A stretch of DNA of 64,000 bases from Rhynchopus sp. YZ270_cl-10 (GCA_964035575.1 OZ037918.1:992001-1056000), one strand, 5' to 3'. Positions 39,891 through 49,746 are shown, numbered from the stretch's first letter. Numbers and translations: made by a program. The notes: generated by a model not told the origin, from the letters alone.

Positions 39891-40219
39891 TTCTCTTTTT
39901 TTGGTGCGTCCTCTTTATGATTTCTCTTCTGCATCTAGTCTGACCGGGGGTTCTCCTACGCGGGAATGACCGGATTTTGAATTTTTTATTTCCGGGATTT
40001 TACCAGGTCCAACCGGGTTTTGAGTTGTCGTTACTGGGTGTTTTCTGTGGCATTACCTGGCGACAAAACCTGGCAATACCTGATACCCGGTAACGGATGC
40101 CATCCATGACCGTAGTTGTATGGTGTCTGTCCAGCGAGGACCTTATCACGGGGGTAGCAACGCTGCTCACATACAGAGGGCTCCATTCATCAACGTTTCT
40201 GTATTTATTTATTTTGTAT

Positions 40220-40292
40220 ACAGTCACGAGAGGGTTTTGTATTTTTAAGTTCAATTTCCTTTTTGAACATAAAAATACAAAGCCCTTTCGAG
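40220..40292 (+). repeat. Inverted pair of family B 3' ends
   Basis: CACGAGAGGGTTTTGTATTT and its inverted counterpart AAATACAAAGCCCTTTCGAG lie back to back. The second arm is the only family B sequence I found in the reverse orientation. Confidence 0.65.
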
Positions 40293-40844
40293 CTCCAGCA
40301 ACAAAAAAACGAAAGTGGGAAAGTACATTGGTACACCCTTTCTATTTGCTTTCTCTTGAAGGCCGTCTGGTATATCACTTCTGATTTCATGAAGTTTATT
40401 TTGGTGATGTGCCAGGTACAAGCACCCCCTGTTACGAACCATTTGCGGTGTTTTTTTTTCTTCTTCCAGCACTTTCAAGTCTTCTTTCCCCCTCGTTTCA
40501 CATCAACAACACTCTGTCCCCAATCGACTTCCCAAAGTGGCGTAGGTTTTTGAAGAAAAAAAAACACTATAGTGGAGTTCATCCTCGGGTGTCTACTAAT
40601 ACAACCAAGTTTTCAAAAAAAAAAAAAAAAAAAAACACAAACATACCTCCACGTAGACCTATGATGCAAATGTGTAGCCACAAGACGCACCTCATCGTAC
40701 GTGGCAGAGTACTGTCATCGTTCCAAAGAACGGCCCCCTATTTCGGAAGTCGTCCAGATACAATTCTTTTTTTTTTTCTCTCTCCCCCGCCCCAAATTTC
40801 CATCCAACTTTGTCTAAAGGCTAGCTTTGACGTGAATAAAAGGG

Positions 40845-41090
40845 AAAGTGGAGCTTTGCACTCAGGTGGCAACTACACTATTCCAAATAATTTATCCAAA
40901 CCATCTGATTTTTTTTTTACTCCGCGTATATGGCGCGTTCAGGACGGTCCTTTACGCGCCAAAAAAAAAAAAAAAAAAACGCGGGGTAAAAATATCAGGT
41001 GGAACCAAAACGGATGGAACAGTGGAGATTTGCACAAACTGTGGCAACACAACTGAACTACACTACTCCAAGAATTTTATCACCAAAAAA
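40845..41090 (+). repeat. Two family H relatives
   Basis: AAGTGGAGCTTTGCACTCAG followed by GTGGCAACTACACTATTCC at ~40850, where one arm of the hairpin is missing. CAGTGGAGATTTGCACAAAC followed by TGTGGCAACACAACTG at ~41020 has arms largely decayed. Confidence 0.65.
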
Positions 41091-41532
41091 CAACAAAAAG
41101 CACACCAACGCTGTAAAGAGGAATGATCTGATCACCTGAAAAAACGATGGTTCGAAGCATCGCATGGCAAAGCCTTTTCCCCCCCCTTTTTTCTTGGACA
41201 AAATTCCTAATAGAAGAGCCAAGAATAGAGGCAGACAAAAAGGGACAAAAGAAATGTTATGGGTGTTATCATTCTTCTCGATATCCGTTTCCTTTTTCTC
41301 GATGGTATCTTTCATTTTTTTTTTTCCAACCAAGAGATAATTGGTTGACGCTGTGAGCCTCATGAAGTGTTTTCTCTTTGGGGTTTGCAAGATGATTCAT
41401 TTTTGTTGATCCCTCACCATATACTATCAATTTATTGATTGCATAATATTATGATGAAAATACTCTTTGGGTTCGCAAGATGACCTGTTGTGCCAGCATT
41501 GGCATACCCCCCCGCTGACAATAGATCGATCA

Positions 41533-41763
41533 TTTACCGACCCTCCCCGTGAAATTGTCCCCCCTGGGAGAAAAAGTGAGGGGGGGACAATATCACGTAC
41601 GGCAAAAAGGGGGGACAATTTCTCGTACTGTAGGGGGGTGGCCGTTTTGGTGTGAAGAAGGGAGAGCAAAGGTTGTCCCCGCGACTCCCTTGAAATTGTC
41701 CCTGGCGGCAAAATACCGGTTTTTTTTTGGGGGGGGGACAATTTCACGGAGGGGGTCGGTAAA
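41533..41763 (+). mobile_element. 231-bp MITE-like element, TA-flanked
   Basis: TTTACCGACCCTCCCCGTGA followed by AATTGTCCCCCC at the left and the complement at the right end. If the ends are CCGACCC...GGGTCGG, a TA dinucleotide flanks each side, as in Tc1/mariner-type insertions. GGGGACAATTTC words repeat inside in both orientations. Confidence 0.7.
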
Positions 41764-41952
41764 GAAATAGCAACGATGTGATGTGTGAGATGATGTAATA
41801 TTTATTTTGAACGTCCTTGCGTGCTTTCTCTTCTTTGAATAGAAGGTATGTGGAATTGTATTTTTTTTTTCTTTCTTTTTTTGAAAAAAGGAAGGCATAC
41901 GTGTCGATAACGTTCAACCCGCTTACTCGCTAGGTAATCGTAAAAAAAAAAG

Positions 41953-42010
41953 AAAGTGGAGATTGCACAACACTGTGGCAACACAACCGAGGCAACTATA
42001 CTCCATCAAA
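41953..42010 (+). repeat. Family H relative
   Basis: GAAAGTGGAGATTGCACAAC, then TGTGGCAACACAACCGAGGC. Confidence 0.6.
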
Positions 42011-42241
42011 AGGAAGCACAAAGCTCCGACACAGAGCCCGTGTGTGATCATTTTTTTTGTAAGGTGAGTGCCTGCTTACAATCTTCCTGTAAGCAGCCCT
42101 CCTTTGGGCATATTTTTTTTGTGCTGCGAGGGGGGAGATATGCTTTTTTACTGTTCTTCATTCGTATGTCTTTCTCTCCCTCCCCATCTCACCTCTTTTT
42201 CCGTTTGTTATGCGCTACGTTACTTTAGGTTTCGATACAGT

Positions 42242-42858
42242 CAGGGGTTAAGTTAGGGCGGGTTTCTGGGTTTTCAAAACCCGGTTTTCGGGTTTTCGGG
42301 TTTTTCAAAAAAAAAAAAAAAAAAATGGAATCTGAAAAAAAAAAAAAAAAATCCAAATTTTTGGGTGGTGTAGGCTGGGAAGGTGGGGTAGGGGTGGGCG
42401 GAGCCCCTCCCACCCCACCCTCTAAGGAAAAAAATCCTCCCGACCCAAACAAACCCCCCGTCAGAACTGGGAATTATTCATATGAAGAGGCAACAGGGAT
42501 CTCTGGCGAACTTCGGGTTCAGTACTAGTGTTGCGAGAGTGCGGGTGAGGCAGGACGTGGGAACTGAGGTCGGTGAGGGGTACACCAGTCCTGTTCTTCA
42601 AATTTATGCTCCAAAATTGTTAGGACAAATCCAAAAACCCCCCAGGGTCCCCCACTTTTTGGTGGGATTTTTGAACTTTGCCCCAAAAATTGCGAAAAAA
42701 AAATTTCGCTCGCTACGCTCGCGGAGGTGCACCTTAAAAATTTTCCCGCTCGCTGCGCTCGCGGAGGGAATGGGTTATTTTTCGCAAAATCCAGAAAACC
42801 CGAAAAAACCCAGAAAACCCGACTCAGCGAGAAAAAAAAAAAGCTAACTTAACCCCTG
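42242..42858 (+). mobile_element. Non-autonomous hAT-type element, 617 bp
   Basis: Exact 15-bp ends CAGGGGTTAAGTTAG ... CTAACTTAACCCCTG. The exact 8-bp duplication GATACAGT lies at 42234-42241 and 42859-42866. The interior contains GGGTTTTC repeats, A-runs and two CGCTCGCTRCGCTCGCGGAG words. No transposase. Confidence 0.88.
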
Positions 42859-43180
42859 GATACAGTACAAAAAAGTATCAAAAAAAAAGCGTCCCACAGT
42901 TTTTCGTGCTCGACACTGTCGTCGGTATTAATGGTGAAAGAAAGTTCTGACAACGAAGCGGTCCTACCTGGCGAAAACTTTTGCCCTAGATATCAATCCC
43001 GCCTTTTTGTCATTTCTTTGAGGCGTAACATTTCTTTGACCACAGAGGTCTGATATTTATTGAACGCCATTAGAGATCCTCACCTTGCTCGATTGTGGCA
43101 CAGGTTTGAACATGACAAGCAAGTCTCCTCACCTTCACCGGCCAACCTGTCTTTGATTCAGGCCGCCAGGGATGCATATG

Positions 43181-43232
43181 CTCTCTCCCCACCTCCACCT
43201 CCTCCCCCTCCCGTGAACGTACCCGAAATCAG
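43181..43232 (+). promoter_or_regulatory. C/T-rich leader with acceptor-like AG (paralogue 1)
   Basis: CTCTCTCCCCACCTCCACCT, then more C/T, then AAATCAG at 43232, 28 nt before the ATG. Identical in paralogue 2. Confidence 0.4.
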
Positions 43233-43259
43233 ACAACAACAGACAACAAGAGAGGCGAA

Positions 43260-44789
43260 ATGATGATATGCGCGTTGCTGCTGTGTGTGGAAGCTGTGCT
43301 GCCTGCGTGCACAGCTACAACCAATCCGGCGTGTCGGTACGAATTCACGAATCGCGAAGATTTCACAAGTGCTGAATTCTCACCGGACGGGCTGCTGGTT
43401 GCAACCTCAACTTTGAATGCTAATCCCGTGGTGCGGAGCACACAAGACGGCTCTGTGGTGGCAACGCTTGTAACTGAACCTAAAAGAAAGTCTGTGCTCT
43501 TCTCACCCAACGGGCAGGAGATTGTAGTTGCATGCGAAAAGAGTGTCCAAGTGTTCAGCACGACAACTTGGCTAGAGCTGCATAAAATCAACTTTTTTAC
43601 GGATGTTATCTATGCAGTGGCCTACTCGCACGACAGTGCCCATCTCGCTGTGGCCACCGACACTTTCGCCGCAGTGTACACCACCAGTGGGACCCTCGTC
43701 GTGAAGTTCACTGGACACGGCTATACGAGCAGTGTTGCCTTCTCTCCCGATGATTCGCAAGTTGTGAGTGGCGGAGCGGACCACAAGGCCCGCGTGTGGT
43801 CCTCCACCACCGCTGTTGAGTCGCTTGCGATGACACACGGGGGTTTTGTGATGTCAGTTGCGTGGTCGAGTGATGGGAAGCTGATTGCGACCGTAAGCGT
43901 AGACCACAATAGAGACAGGATGGCAAAGCTGTGGGACGCGCTAGATGGATCAGAGTTAACGACGTTTTCTTACAACTCTGGGAGTTACCCCTACCATGTT
44001 GTATTTGCGCCGTCCAGTAAGCAGGTGGCTATTGGGGAATTGTATTCCGGGTTTACGGGGCCAGTGACGTTGTTCGGAACGGAGGCACCTTACGCACCAC
44101 AAGCAGTGTACCCTATCGGCGGTCTTTGCCTTTCCTATTCAAAGCAAGGTGATTTCTTGTCCACGTGTAGTAACCATCATCCCGGTTTGGTTGCTCCAAA
44201 CATAATGATGGTTTGGGATGTGCTCCCGAGAACTGGTCCGTCGTGTCCTGCGTCGGGTGTGGTCGTGTCTGTGGGAGGTGCCCCGGTTGCAGGCGTGCCC
44301 GTGTCGGCAGCGGGGCTGAACGAAGTGGTGGCGGGACCGGTCTTCAGCCTCTCGGTGCTGCCGCCCCCGATGCGCGACGGTGCGTTCCACTTTGCGAACA
44401 GCGTGGTGCCTGCCACAACCGACATCGAGCTGTCGTGCTGCGGCTCCGCGACCGCATGCGAGTTCTACGTTGTGTCGTACAACTGTGGCGACTGCATGGC
44501 AAGCGACATGAACGGCGGCTTCCCCTCTGTGCTCCCGACTGCAGGCTTCGACGCAGGCAGCTGCTCTCCGTGGTTCACCGTGAACGGTGCCGGACCTGTG
44601 GAACACCCGATGGTTGTGTACCACAAGCAGGTTGCTGCAGGCGACTCGGTGACCGTGACCACCACCAAGCAGGCCCTCTTCTTCGCAGTGTTTGGCGACA
44701 ACAAGGCCCTCGGAGGGCCGTGGTGCAGGCGCGCAGCTGGCCCGGCTGTGGGCAACTCATGCCACGCACAGTGCGCTGACCTTCAGTAG
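43260..44789 (+). CDS. Secreted WD40 propeller protein with Cys-rich C-terminal domain (paralogue 1)
   Basis: 509 residues. The signal peptide is MMICALLLCVEAVLPACTA. Residues ~30-325 form a WD40-type propeller of about seven blades (e.g. SSVAFSPDDSQVVSGG followed by ARVWSS, and SVAWSSDGKLIA followed by AKLWDA). From ~residue 325 an unrelated Cys-rich region begins (ELSCCGSATACEFYV, NCGDCMASDMNGG, CHAQCADLQ) with much higher GC than the propeller. Paralogue 2 shares the propeller nearly base for base but has a different C-terminus. A propeller entering the secretory pathway is unusual, as most WD40 proteins are cytosolic. It may be a surface or secreted binding protein; the ligand is unknown. 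The start is the first of two ATG codons (ATGATG). Confidence 0.85.
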   Translation: MMICALLLCVEAVLPACTATTNPACRYEFTNREDFTSAEFSPDGLLVATSTLNANPVVRSTQDGSVVATLVTEPKRKSVLFSPNGQEIVVACEKSVQVFSTTTWLELHKINFFTDVIYAVAYSHDSAHLAVATDTFAAVYTTSGTLVVKFTGHGYTSSVAFSPDDSQVVSGGADHKARVWSSTTAVESLAMTHGGFVMSVAWSSDGKLIATVSVDHNRDRMAKLWDALDGSELTTFSYNSGSYPYHVVFAPSSKQVAIGELYSGFTGPVTLFGTEAPYAPQAVYPIGGLCLSYSKQGDFLSTCSNHHPGLVAPNIMMVWDVLPRTGPSCPASGVVVSVGGAPVAGVPVSAAGLNEVVAGPVFSLSVLPPPMRDGAFHFANSVVPATTDIELSCCGSATACEFYVVSYNCGDCMASDMNGGFPSVLPTAGFDAGSCSPWFTVNGAGPVEHPMVVYHKQVAAGDSVTVTTTKQALFFAVFGDNKALGGPWCRRAAGPAVGNSCHAQCADLQ

Positions 44790-44992
44790 GCAGCGTCATA
44801 CTTGAGAAGTGAGCTATCGTTTTTTTTTTTTTGCAGACATATTGATGAGAATGAATGGGAAAGGTAACGTTGTGTGTTTACCCAAGTTTTCCTGTTTAAT
44901 ACCTCGTTTTCGTTGTTCTCTTCGCATATCAGCGAAGCAGGGTTGTTTCTAGGGGGGTCGGGGGGGGGTCGGGGGGGGGTCACTGACCCCCC

Positions 44993-46285
44993 CCAGATTC
45001 TGGGGGGTCAAATTGACCCCCCCCGGGGCATACCTTCGCAAATTTATGACGTAGCGCGTAGCGGGGGGGACGTAGCGGGGGGGAGATAAGGTAGCGTACA
45101 TGACGTAGCGTACATGACGTAGCGTAACGTAACGGTAACGTAACGTACGTAGCGCACATAACGTAGCGTACGTAACGTACATGACGTAGCGCACATGACG
45201 AAGCGTACATGACGTAACGTACATGACGTAGCGTACATAACGTACATGACGTAGCGCACATAACGTAGCGTACGTAGCGTACATGACGTAGCGCACATGA
45301 CGAAGCGTACATGACGTAGCGTACATGACGTAACGTACATGACGTAGCGTACATAACGTACATGACGTAGCGTACATGACGTAGCGCACATGACGAAGCG
45401 TACATGACGTAGCGTACATAACGTACATGACGTAGCGTACATGACGTAGCGTACATGACGTACATGACGTAGCGTACATGACGTAGCGTACATGACGTAA
45501 CGTACATGACGTAGCGTACATAACGTACATGACGTAGCGTACATGACGTAGCGTACATGACGTAACGTACATGACGTAGCGTACATAACGTACATGACGT
45601 AGCGTACATGACGTAACGTACATGACGTAGCGTACATAACGTACATGACGTAGCGTACATGACGTAGCGTACATGACGTAACGTACATGACGTAGCGTAC
45701 ATGACGTAGCGTACATGACGTAGCGTACATGACGTAACGTACATGACGTAGCGCACATGACGAAGCGTACATGACGTAGCGTACATGACGTAACGTACAT
45801 GACGTAGCGCACATAGCGTACGTAGCGCACATGACGTAGCGCACATGACGAAGCGTACATGACGTACGCACATGACGTAGCGTACATAACGTACATGACG
45901 TAGCGCACATAGCGTACGTAGCGCACATGACGTAGCGCACATAACGTAGCGTACGTAGCGTACATGACGTAGCGCACATGACGAAGCGTACATGACGTAG
46001 CGCACATAGCGTACGTACGTTCATGCGGCCAAATTTGACGAAATTTAATGTGCCAAGAACTTGTCCAATTTTCGAAATTGACCCCATGGTGGAAAGATCA
46101 GTGATCCGAAAATGCAAATAACGGCACTTTTGGCCACATTCTCCACACGGGTGCAACATTCCCTGTACAAAAGGCTCACGACCCCTATTCGCAAAAAGGG
46201 ACGTAGCGCGTAGCGCCACCCCAAAATCAGGGTCAATTTGCGAAGGTATGCCCCGGGGGGGGTCAATTTTACCCCCAGAATCTGG
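44993..46285 (+). repeat. Inner inverted-repeat unit (53-bp arms)
   Basis: The left arm CCAGATTCTGGGGGGTCAAA ... GGCATACCTTCGCAAATTT has its complement at 46233-46285 with few changes. It may be an older element nested in the hAT-type element, or that element's subterminal repeat. Confidence 0.8.
45091..46022 (+). repeat. ~14-bp tandem satellite rich in TGACGTA
   Basis: Units of TACATGACGTAGCG alternate with variants (AACG or AAGCG endings, CACATGAC starts, and 9-bp TACATAACG or TACGTAGCG units). About 65-70 units. On the minus strand all three frames stay open through the array, because the 14-mer gives the same peptide in each frame; those frames are not genes. Confidence 0.95.
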
Positions 46286-46452
46286 CACGGTGCGCTGGTC
46301 AGCCTCACCCCCCTGTAAAAAATTACATATTTTCCCCCGAACTACACGTTTTCCACCCACCACCAGTGTTGGCACTGGTGAAGAGCGACAACACCCGCAC
46401 CGACGACACTACGTGGAACGGTGATGGGAGTGAGAAAAAAGATTTGGCAAAA

Positions 46453-46590
46453 AGAATAAAAGTAGCGTACCGTGCGCCTGCGGCGCAAGCTTACATCACA
46501 CCCTTCCCATGACATAGTTTGGCTGTACAATAGTGCAATTTTAAGCGCAATTTTAGAAATGTTACGTACCGTGGCTTCGCCAGTAACCTT
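46453..46590 (+). repeat. Inner module E of hAT-type elements
   Basis: AAAAGTAGCGTACCGTGCGC ... CCCTTCCCATGACATAG ... TTAAGCGCAATTTTAGAAAT ... GTACCGTGGCTTCGCCAG, closely matching 16674-16800 and 60777-60935. Confidence 0.85.
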
Positions 46591-47831
46591 TGGGTGCCAT
46601 GGCCACCGTTTCTTGACCTGTTTCATACCCTCACAGAAGCTATATACCACCATGATATTCTGAAGCTTTGGGGTATGGGGTTTTCTTGGTGAGATCGAGG
46701 CTTCGTCGAGAAAGCTCGGAATACACCCAAAAACCCTTGAAAGACCATTTTTTCCCGGCGGAAAAAAATTTTTTTTTGGGAAAAAAAATTGACCCCCCCC
46801 GAGAAAAAAAAACGAGATCCTAGAAACAACCCTGCAGCGAAGACAGAAACGAAAGAATAATGAATAAAGATAAGGACAGACCCTGTTTCAGCAAGCCATT
46901 GTCGAAACTGCAACATACCTGTCTCCATCTTATACGTCCGTTCAAAAGCAATTTCCCCCTCCCCTTCCGTTGACCCTTTCTTGTTCTTTTCCCTCGGTGA
47001 AGGAGGGGGGGAGTACCTGTAAGCTCACCACGTTTCAACATTTGACACTTTTTGTTGCAGCGGCCGCAGGGTACTTTTTTTTGTGATTTGCATTCTGGAA
47101 GCGTTAAACACTTTTTACAACGTTATCGATAACGTTATAACGCCCACAGTATGTAATTTATAAATTTGCGCTTTCAAAGAATGCTTGTCTTTTTTATATT
47201 TTTGAAGAGCGAAAAGGAATGGGATAGTACGACAAAACAAAAAGCAAAAAAACAAGAACAAAGTTCAGTAATATACGTTGCCTGAGTATTTTTTATCACC
47301 TAAAAAAAAAATACGAAGCTCTCCTGCAGGCTTGATCCTTAGCTCCGAAAATAAGGATCCACCTGCTCTCCTGTAACGTATGCACTTCGCTTCCCTCACT
47401 GCACTTATGTTTTATTTTGCGTTTGCTTTGTTTCCCCTTCCAGCTCCCTCTTATACTCTCAATACATCGCTTCAATTGCTTTACAATCACCACTATTAAA
47501 CAACCACATACGCCTTCAGAGGTGTGCTCTAGCCTCTCCCCGTACATTTCGCACTAACGGTGCCAAATAGATCCCCCCCTCATTTTCTCCCCCTTTTTGC
47601 TTTTGTTTGATTTCTTTTGACCTCTAAATGCGATCATAAACCCCACCTCACCTCCCCCCCTTCTTTTTGAGAAACGTAAAGGACAACATGGTGTGTTCCC
47701 CCCTCCCCTCTAAACACCGTTTTACCCCTCCGTGGTGCACTCTCTCCCGCCTTGTGCACAGGCGAGTGACCCCGCCGCCTCACCTTCACCGGCCAACCTG
47801 TCTTTGATTCAGGCCGCCAGGGATGCATATG

Positions 47832-47883
47832 CTCTCTCCCCACCTCCACCTCCTCCCCCTCCCGTGAACGTACCCGAAATCAG
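47832..47883 (+). promoter_or_regulatory. C/T-rich leader with acceptor-like AG (paralogue 2)
   Basis: Identical to the leader at 43181-43232. Confidence 0.4.
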
Positions 47884-47910
47884 ACAACAACAGACAACAA
47901 GAGAGGCGAA

Positions 47911-49746
47911 ATGATGATATGCGCGTTGCTGCTGTGCGTGGAAGCTGTGCTGCCTGCGTGCACAGGTACGACCGATCCGGCGTGTCGGTACGAATTCACG
48001 AGTTCATATGCTTTCAATAGTGCTGAATTCTCACCGGACGGGCTGCTGGTTGCAACCTCAACTTGGAATGCTAATCCCGTGGTGCGGAGCACACAAGACG
48101 GCTCTGTGGTGGCAACGCTTGTAACTGAACCTAAAAGAAAGTCTGTGCTCTTCTCACCCAACGGGCAGGAGATTGTAGTTGCATGCGAAAAGAGTGTGCA
48201 AGTGTTCAGCACGACAACTTGGCTAGAGCTGCATAAAATCAACTTTTTTACGAATGTTATCTTTGCAGTGGCCTACTCGCACGACAGTGCCCATCTCGCT
48301 GTGGCCACCGACACTTTCGCCGCAGTGTACACCACCAGTGGGACCCTCGTCGTGAAGTTCACTGGACACGGCTATACGAGCAGTGTTGCCTTCTCTCCCG
48401 ATGATTCGCAAGTTGTGAGTGGTGGAATAGACAGCACGGCCCGCGTGTGGTCCTCCACCACCGCTGTTGAGTCGCTTGCGATGACACACGGGGCTTTTGT
48501 GTCTTCAATTGCGTGGTCGGATGATGGGAAGCAGATTGCGACCACAGGCTTTTCCTTATCCGGCAGTACGGCAAAGCTGTGGAACGCGCTAGATGGATCC
48601 GAGTTAACGGCGTTTTCTTACAACGCTCCCAATTACCCCGTTCGTGTTGCGTTTGCGCCGTCCAGTAAGCAGGTGGCTATTGGGGCAGTGGGGTCTGGGG
48701 TTACACAGGGAGTGACGTTGTTCGGAACGGAGGCACCTTACGCACCACAAGCAGTGTACCCTATCGGCGGTCTTTGCCTTTCCTATTCAAAGCAAGGTGA
48801 TTTCTTGTCCACGTGTAGTATCGGTGTTTTCCCATACACAATGACGGTTTGGGACGTGCCCCAGGAAACTAGTCCCCGTTTGGAAGGTGACTGGACGTCG
48901 TCTTGCATTTCAGCAAGCTCGTCGTTCTTGATCAGGCACACCGAGGGTGCTGATACATTCACTGTCATCGCGGCTGGGGCCGTCACGGTGGGCACTTTCA
49001 TTAGCACTAACGTTGTTCAGCTTTCTATCGACTCCGCGGACCGCATAGGGGACGTCACGTCCGTGCAAGATGCGCAAAACCCTCATGATTCCCACATCGA
49101 TATCGTCTGGCGCGACTCCTTCGACTGCGCTTTCCACCACACCGTTCAAAAGCCCTCGCCAAGCTTCACCTTCGAACCTCTGGAGGGCCTTTGGCATTCT
49201 CCGTGTGTGCACTACGACAACGGAGCTCCGGGAGATATGACTTTTCTCGCCTTCACTGCGTCTAACGACTTCAAGATCTACGCGCCTTCCGAAGACCACT
49301 GGAACCCAAACCCGGCATCTGGCCAGAAGCTGGATGCCTACAACATGGATATGACGATCAACGGGGCGAGCTATCCAGGCGACATTACGTACACCCCCGA
49401 CACGACAACTATCGAGTTCCCCACCATCCCGTGCACATTCACACACGAGGTCAGCCTGAACCCTATCCACATTCCAAACAGTTTGCCAGAATTGTTTTGG
49501 GAGTCGAACTGCGACGCCGTCGTGCTCTCATACTACACATCCAGGACGATCGCGATGTACACACAAGGCCATGTTTTGACGTATGAAGCCGTCTTGTCAG
49601 GGGCGAATGGAATTTCAAAAACTGTTAACTCTGTGACCACAGAAGGCACTGTGCTCTATGCGAACGACTTGGCGCCAGGTGTGTTCCAGATCTCTGCTAT
49701 CTATTGGGATGATGGATGTGTGTTGAAGAGGAAGGCTTACTACTGA
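47911..49746 (+). CDS. Secreted WD40 propeller protein with three-repeat C-terminal domain (paralogue 2)
   Basis: 611 residues. Same signal peptide and propeller as paralogue 1 (over 90% identical by eye), with replacements clustered in loops: SSYAFN vs NREDFT, GIDSTA vs GADHKA, GFSLSGST vs VDHNRDRM, and SIGVFPYT vs SNHHPGLVAPNI. From ~residue 320 the C-terminus is unrelated to paralogue 1. It has three spaced segments LEGDWTSSC, LEGLWHSPC and LPELFWESNC, each beginning a ~95-residue beta-rich stretch, so it looks like a threefold repeated domain. Likely secreted or lumenal. The family of the C-terminal domain is not recognised. Downstream sequence rejoins homology with paralogue 1 immediately after the stop codon. 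Confidence 0.85.
   Translation: MMICALLLCVEAVLPACTGTTDPACRYEFTSSYAFNSAEFSPDGLLVATSTWNANPVVRSTQDGSVVATLVTEPKRKSVLFSPNGQEIVVACEKSVQVFSTTTWLELHKINFFTNVIFAVAYSHDSAHLAVATDTFAAVYTTSGTLVVKFTGHGYTSSVAFSPDDSQVVSGGIDSTARVWSSTTAVESLAMTHGAFVSSIAWSDDGKQIATTGFSLSGSTAKLWNALDGSELTAFSYNAPNYPVRVAFAPSSKQVAIGAVGSGVTQGVTLFGTEAPYAPQAVYPIGGLCLSYSKQGDFLSTCSIGVFPYTMTVWDVPQETSPRLEGDWTSSCISASSSFLIRHTEGADTFTVIAAGAVTVGTFISTNVVQLSIDSADRIGDVTSVQDAQNPHDSHIDIVWRDSFDCAFHHTVQKPSPSFTFEPLEGLWHSPCVHYDNGAPGDMTFLAFTASNDFKIYAPSEDHWNPNPASGQKLDAYNMDMTINGASYPGDITYTPDTTTIEFPTIPCTFTHEVSLNPIHIPNSLPELFWESNCDAVVLSYYTSRTIAMYTQGHVLTYEAVLSGANGISKTVNSVTTEGTVLYANDLAPGVFQISAIYWDDGCVLKRKAYY

Larger units (their letters stand above)
37605..43122 (+). 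other. Gene desert, repeats and small transposons
   Basis: 5.5 kb with no supported gene. It holds a CACAG-ended element (38146), repeats D (38278), A (38564, 39441, 39793, 39843) and N (39703), a paired inverted B fragment (40220-40292), H relatives (40850, 41022, 41953), a 231-bp TIR element (41533) and a hAT-type element (42242). Confidence 0.6.
44938..46834 (+). mobile_element. Non-autonomous hAT-type element with nested inverted repeat and satellite
   Basis: Exact 16-bp ends CAGGGTTGTTTCTAGG ... CCTAGAAACAACCCTG. The exact 8-bp duplication CAGCGAAG lies at 44930-44937 and 46835-46842. The other copy of the segmental duplication has the unoccupied site near 49830. The interior holds a 53-bp inverted repeat pair (44993-45045/46233-46285), a ~930-bp tandem array and inner module E (46453-46590). 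No transposase. Confidence 0.92.
43123..47560 (+). repeat. Segmental duplication, left copy
   Basis: Shares its promoter-proximal segment, propeller coding region and long 3' flank with 47776-50780. Differences: an exchanged C-terminal coding cassette (44228-44850 here) and the hAT-type insertion (44938-46834), which the right copy lacks. Confidence 0.85.

Noticed and set aside
39942-40100. ACCGGG/ACCTGG-rich stretch as a TIR element
   Set aside because: Several diverged words suggest inverted ends, but no consistent arms or target duplication could be fixed.
43123-43260. Upstream open frame with poly-Pro (YALSPPPPPPPP) as a 5' exon of the WD40 genes
   Set aside because: Conserved in both copies, but so is all nearby DNA. 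The frame ends at a TGA overlapping the ATG, and the Pro run simply reflects the C-rich leader.
44949-46375. Three long minus-strand open frames (340-440 codons) with R-H-V-R-Y-V-M-Y repeats
   Set aside because: They are produced by the ~14-bp satellite, which is stop-free in all three minus frames and gives the same repeated peptide in each. No start context, domain or codon bias.
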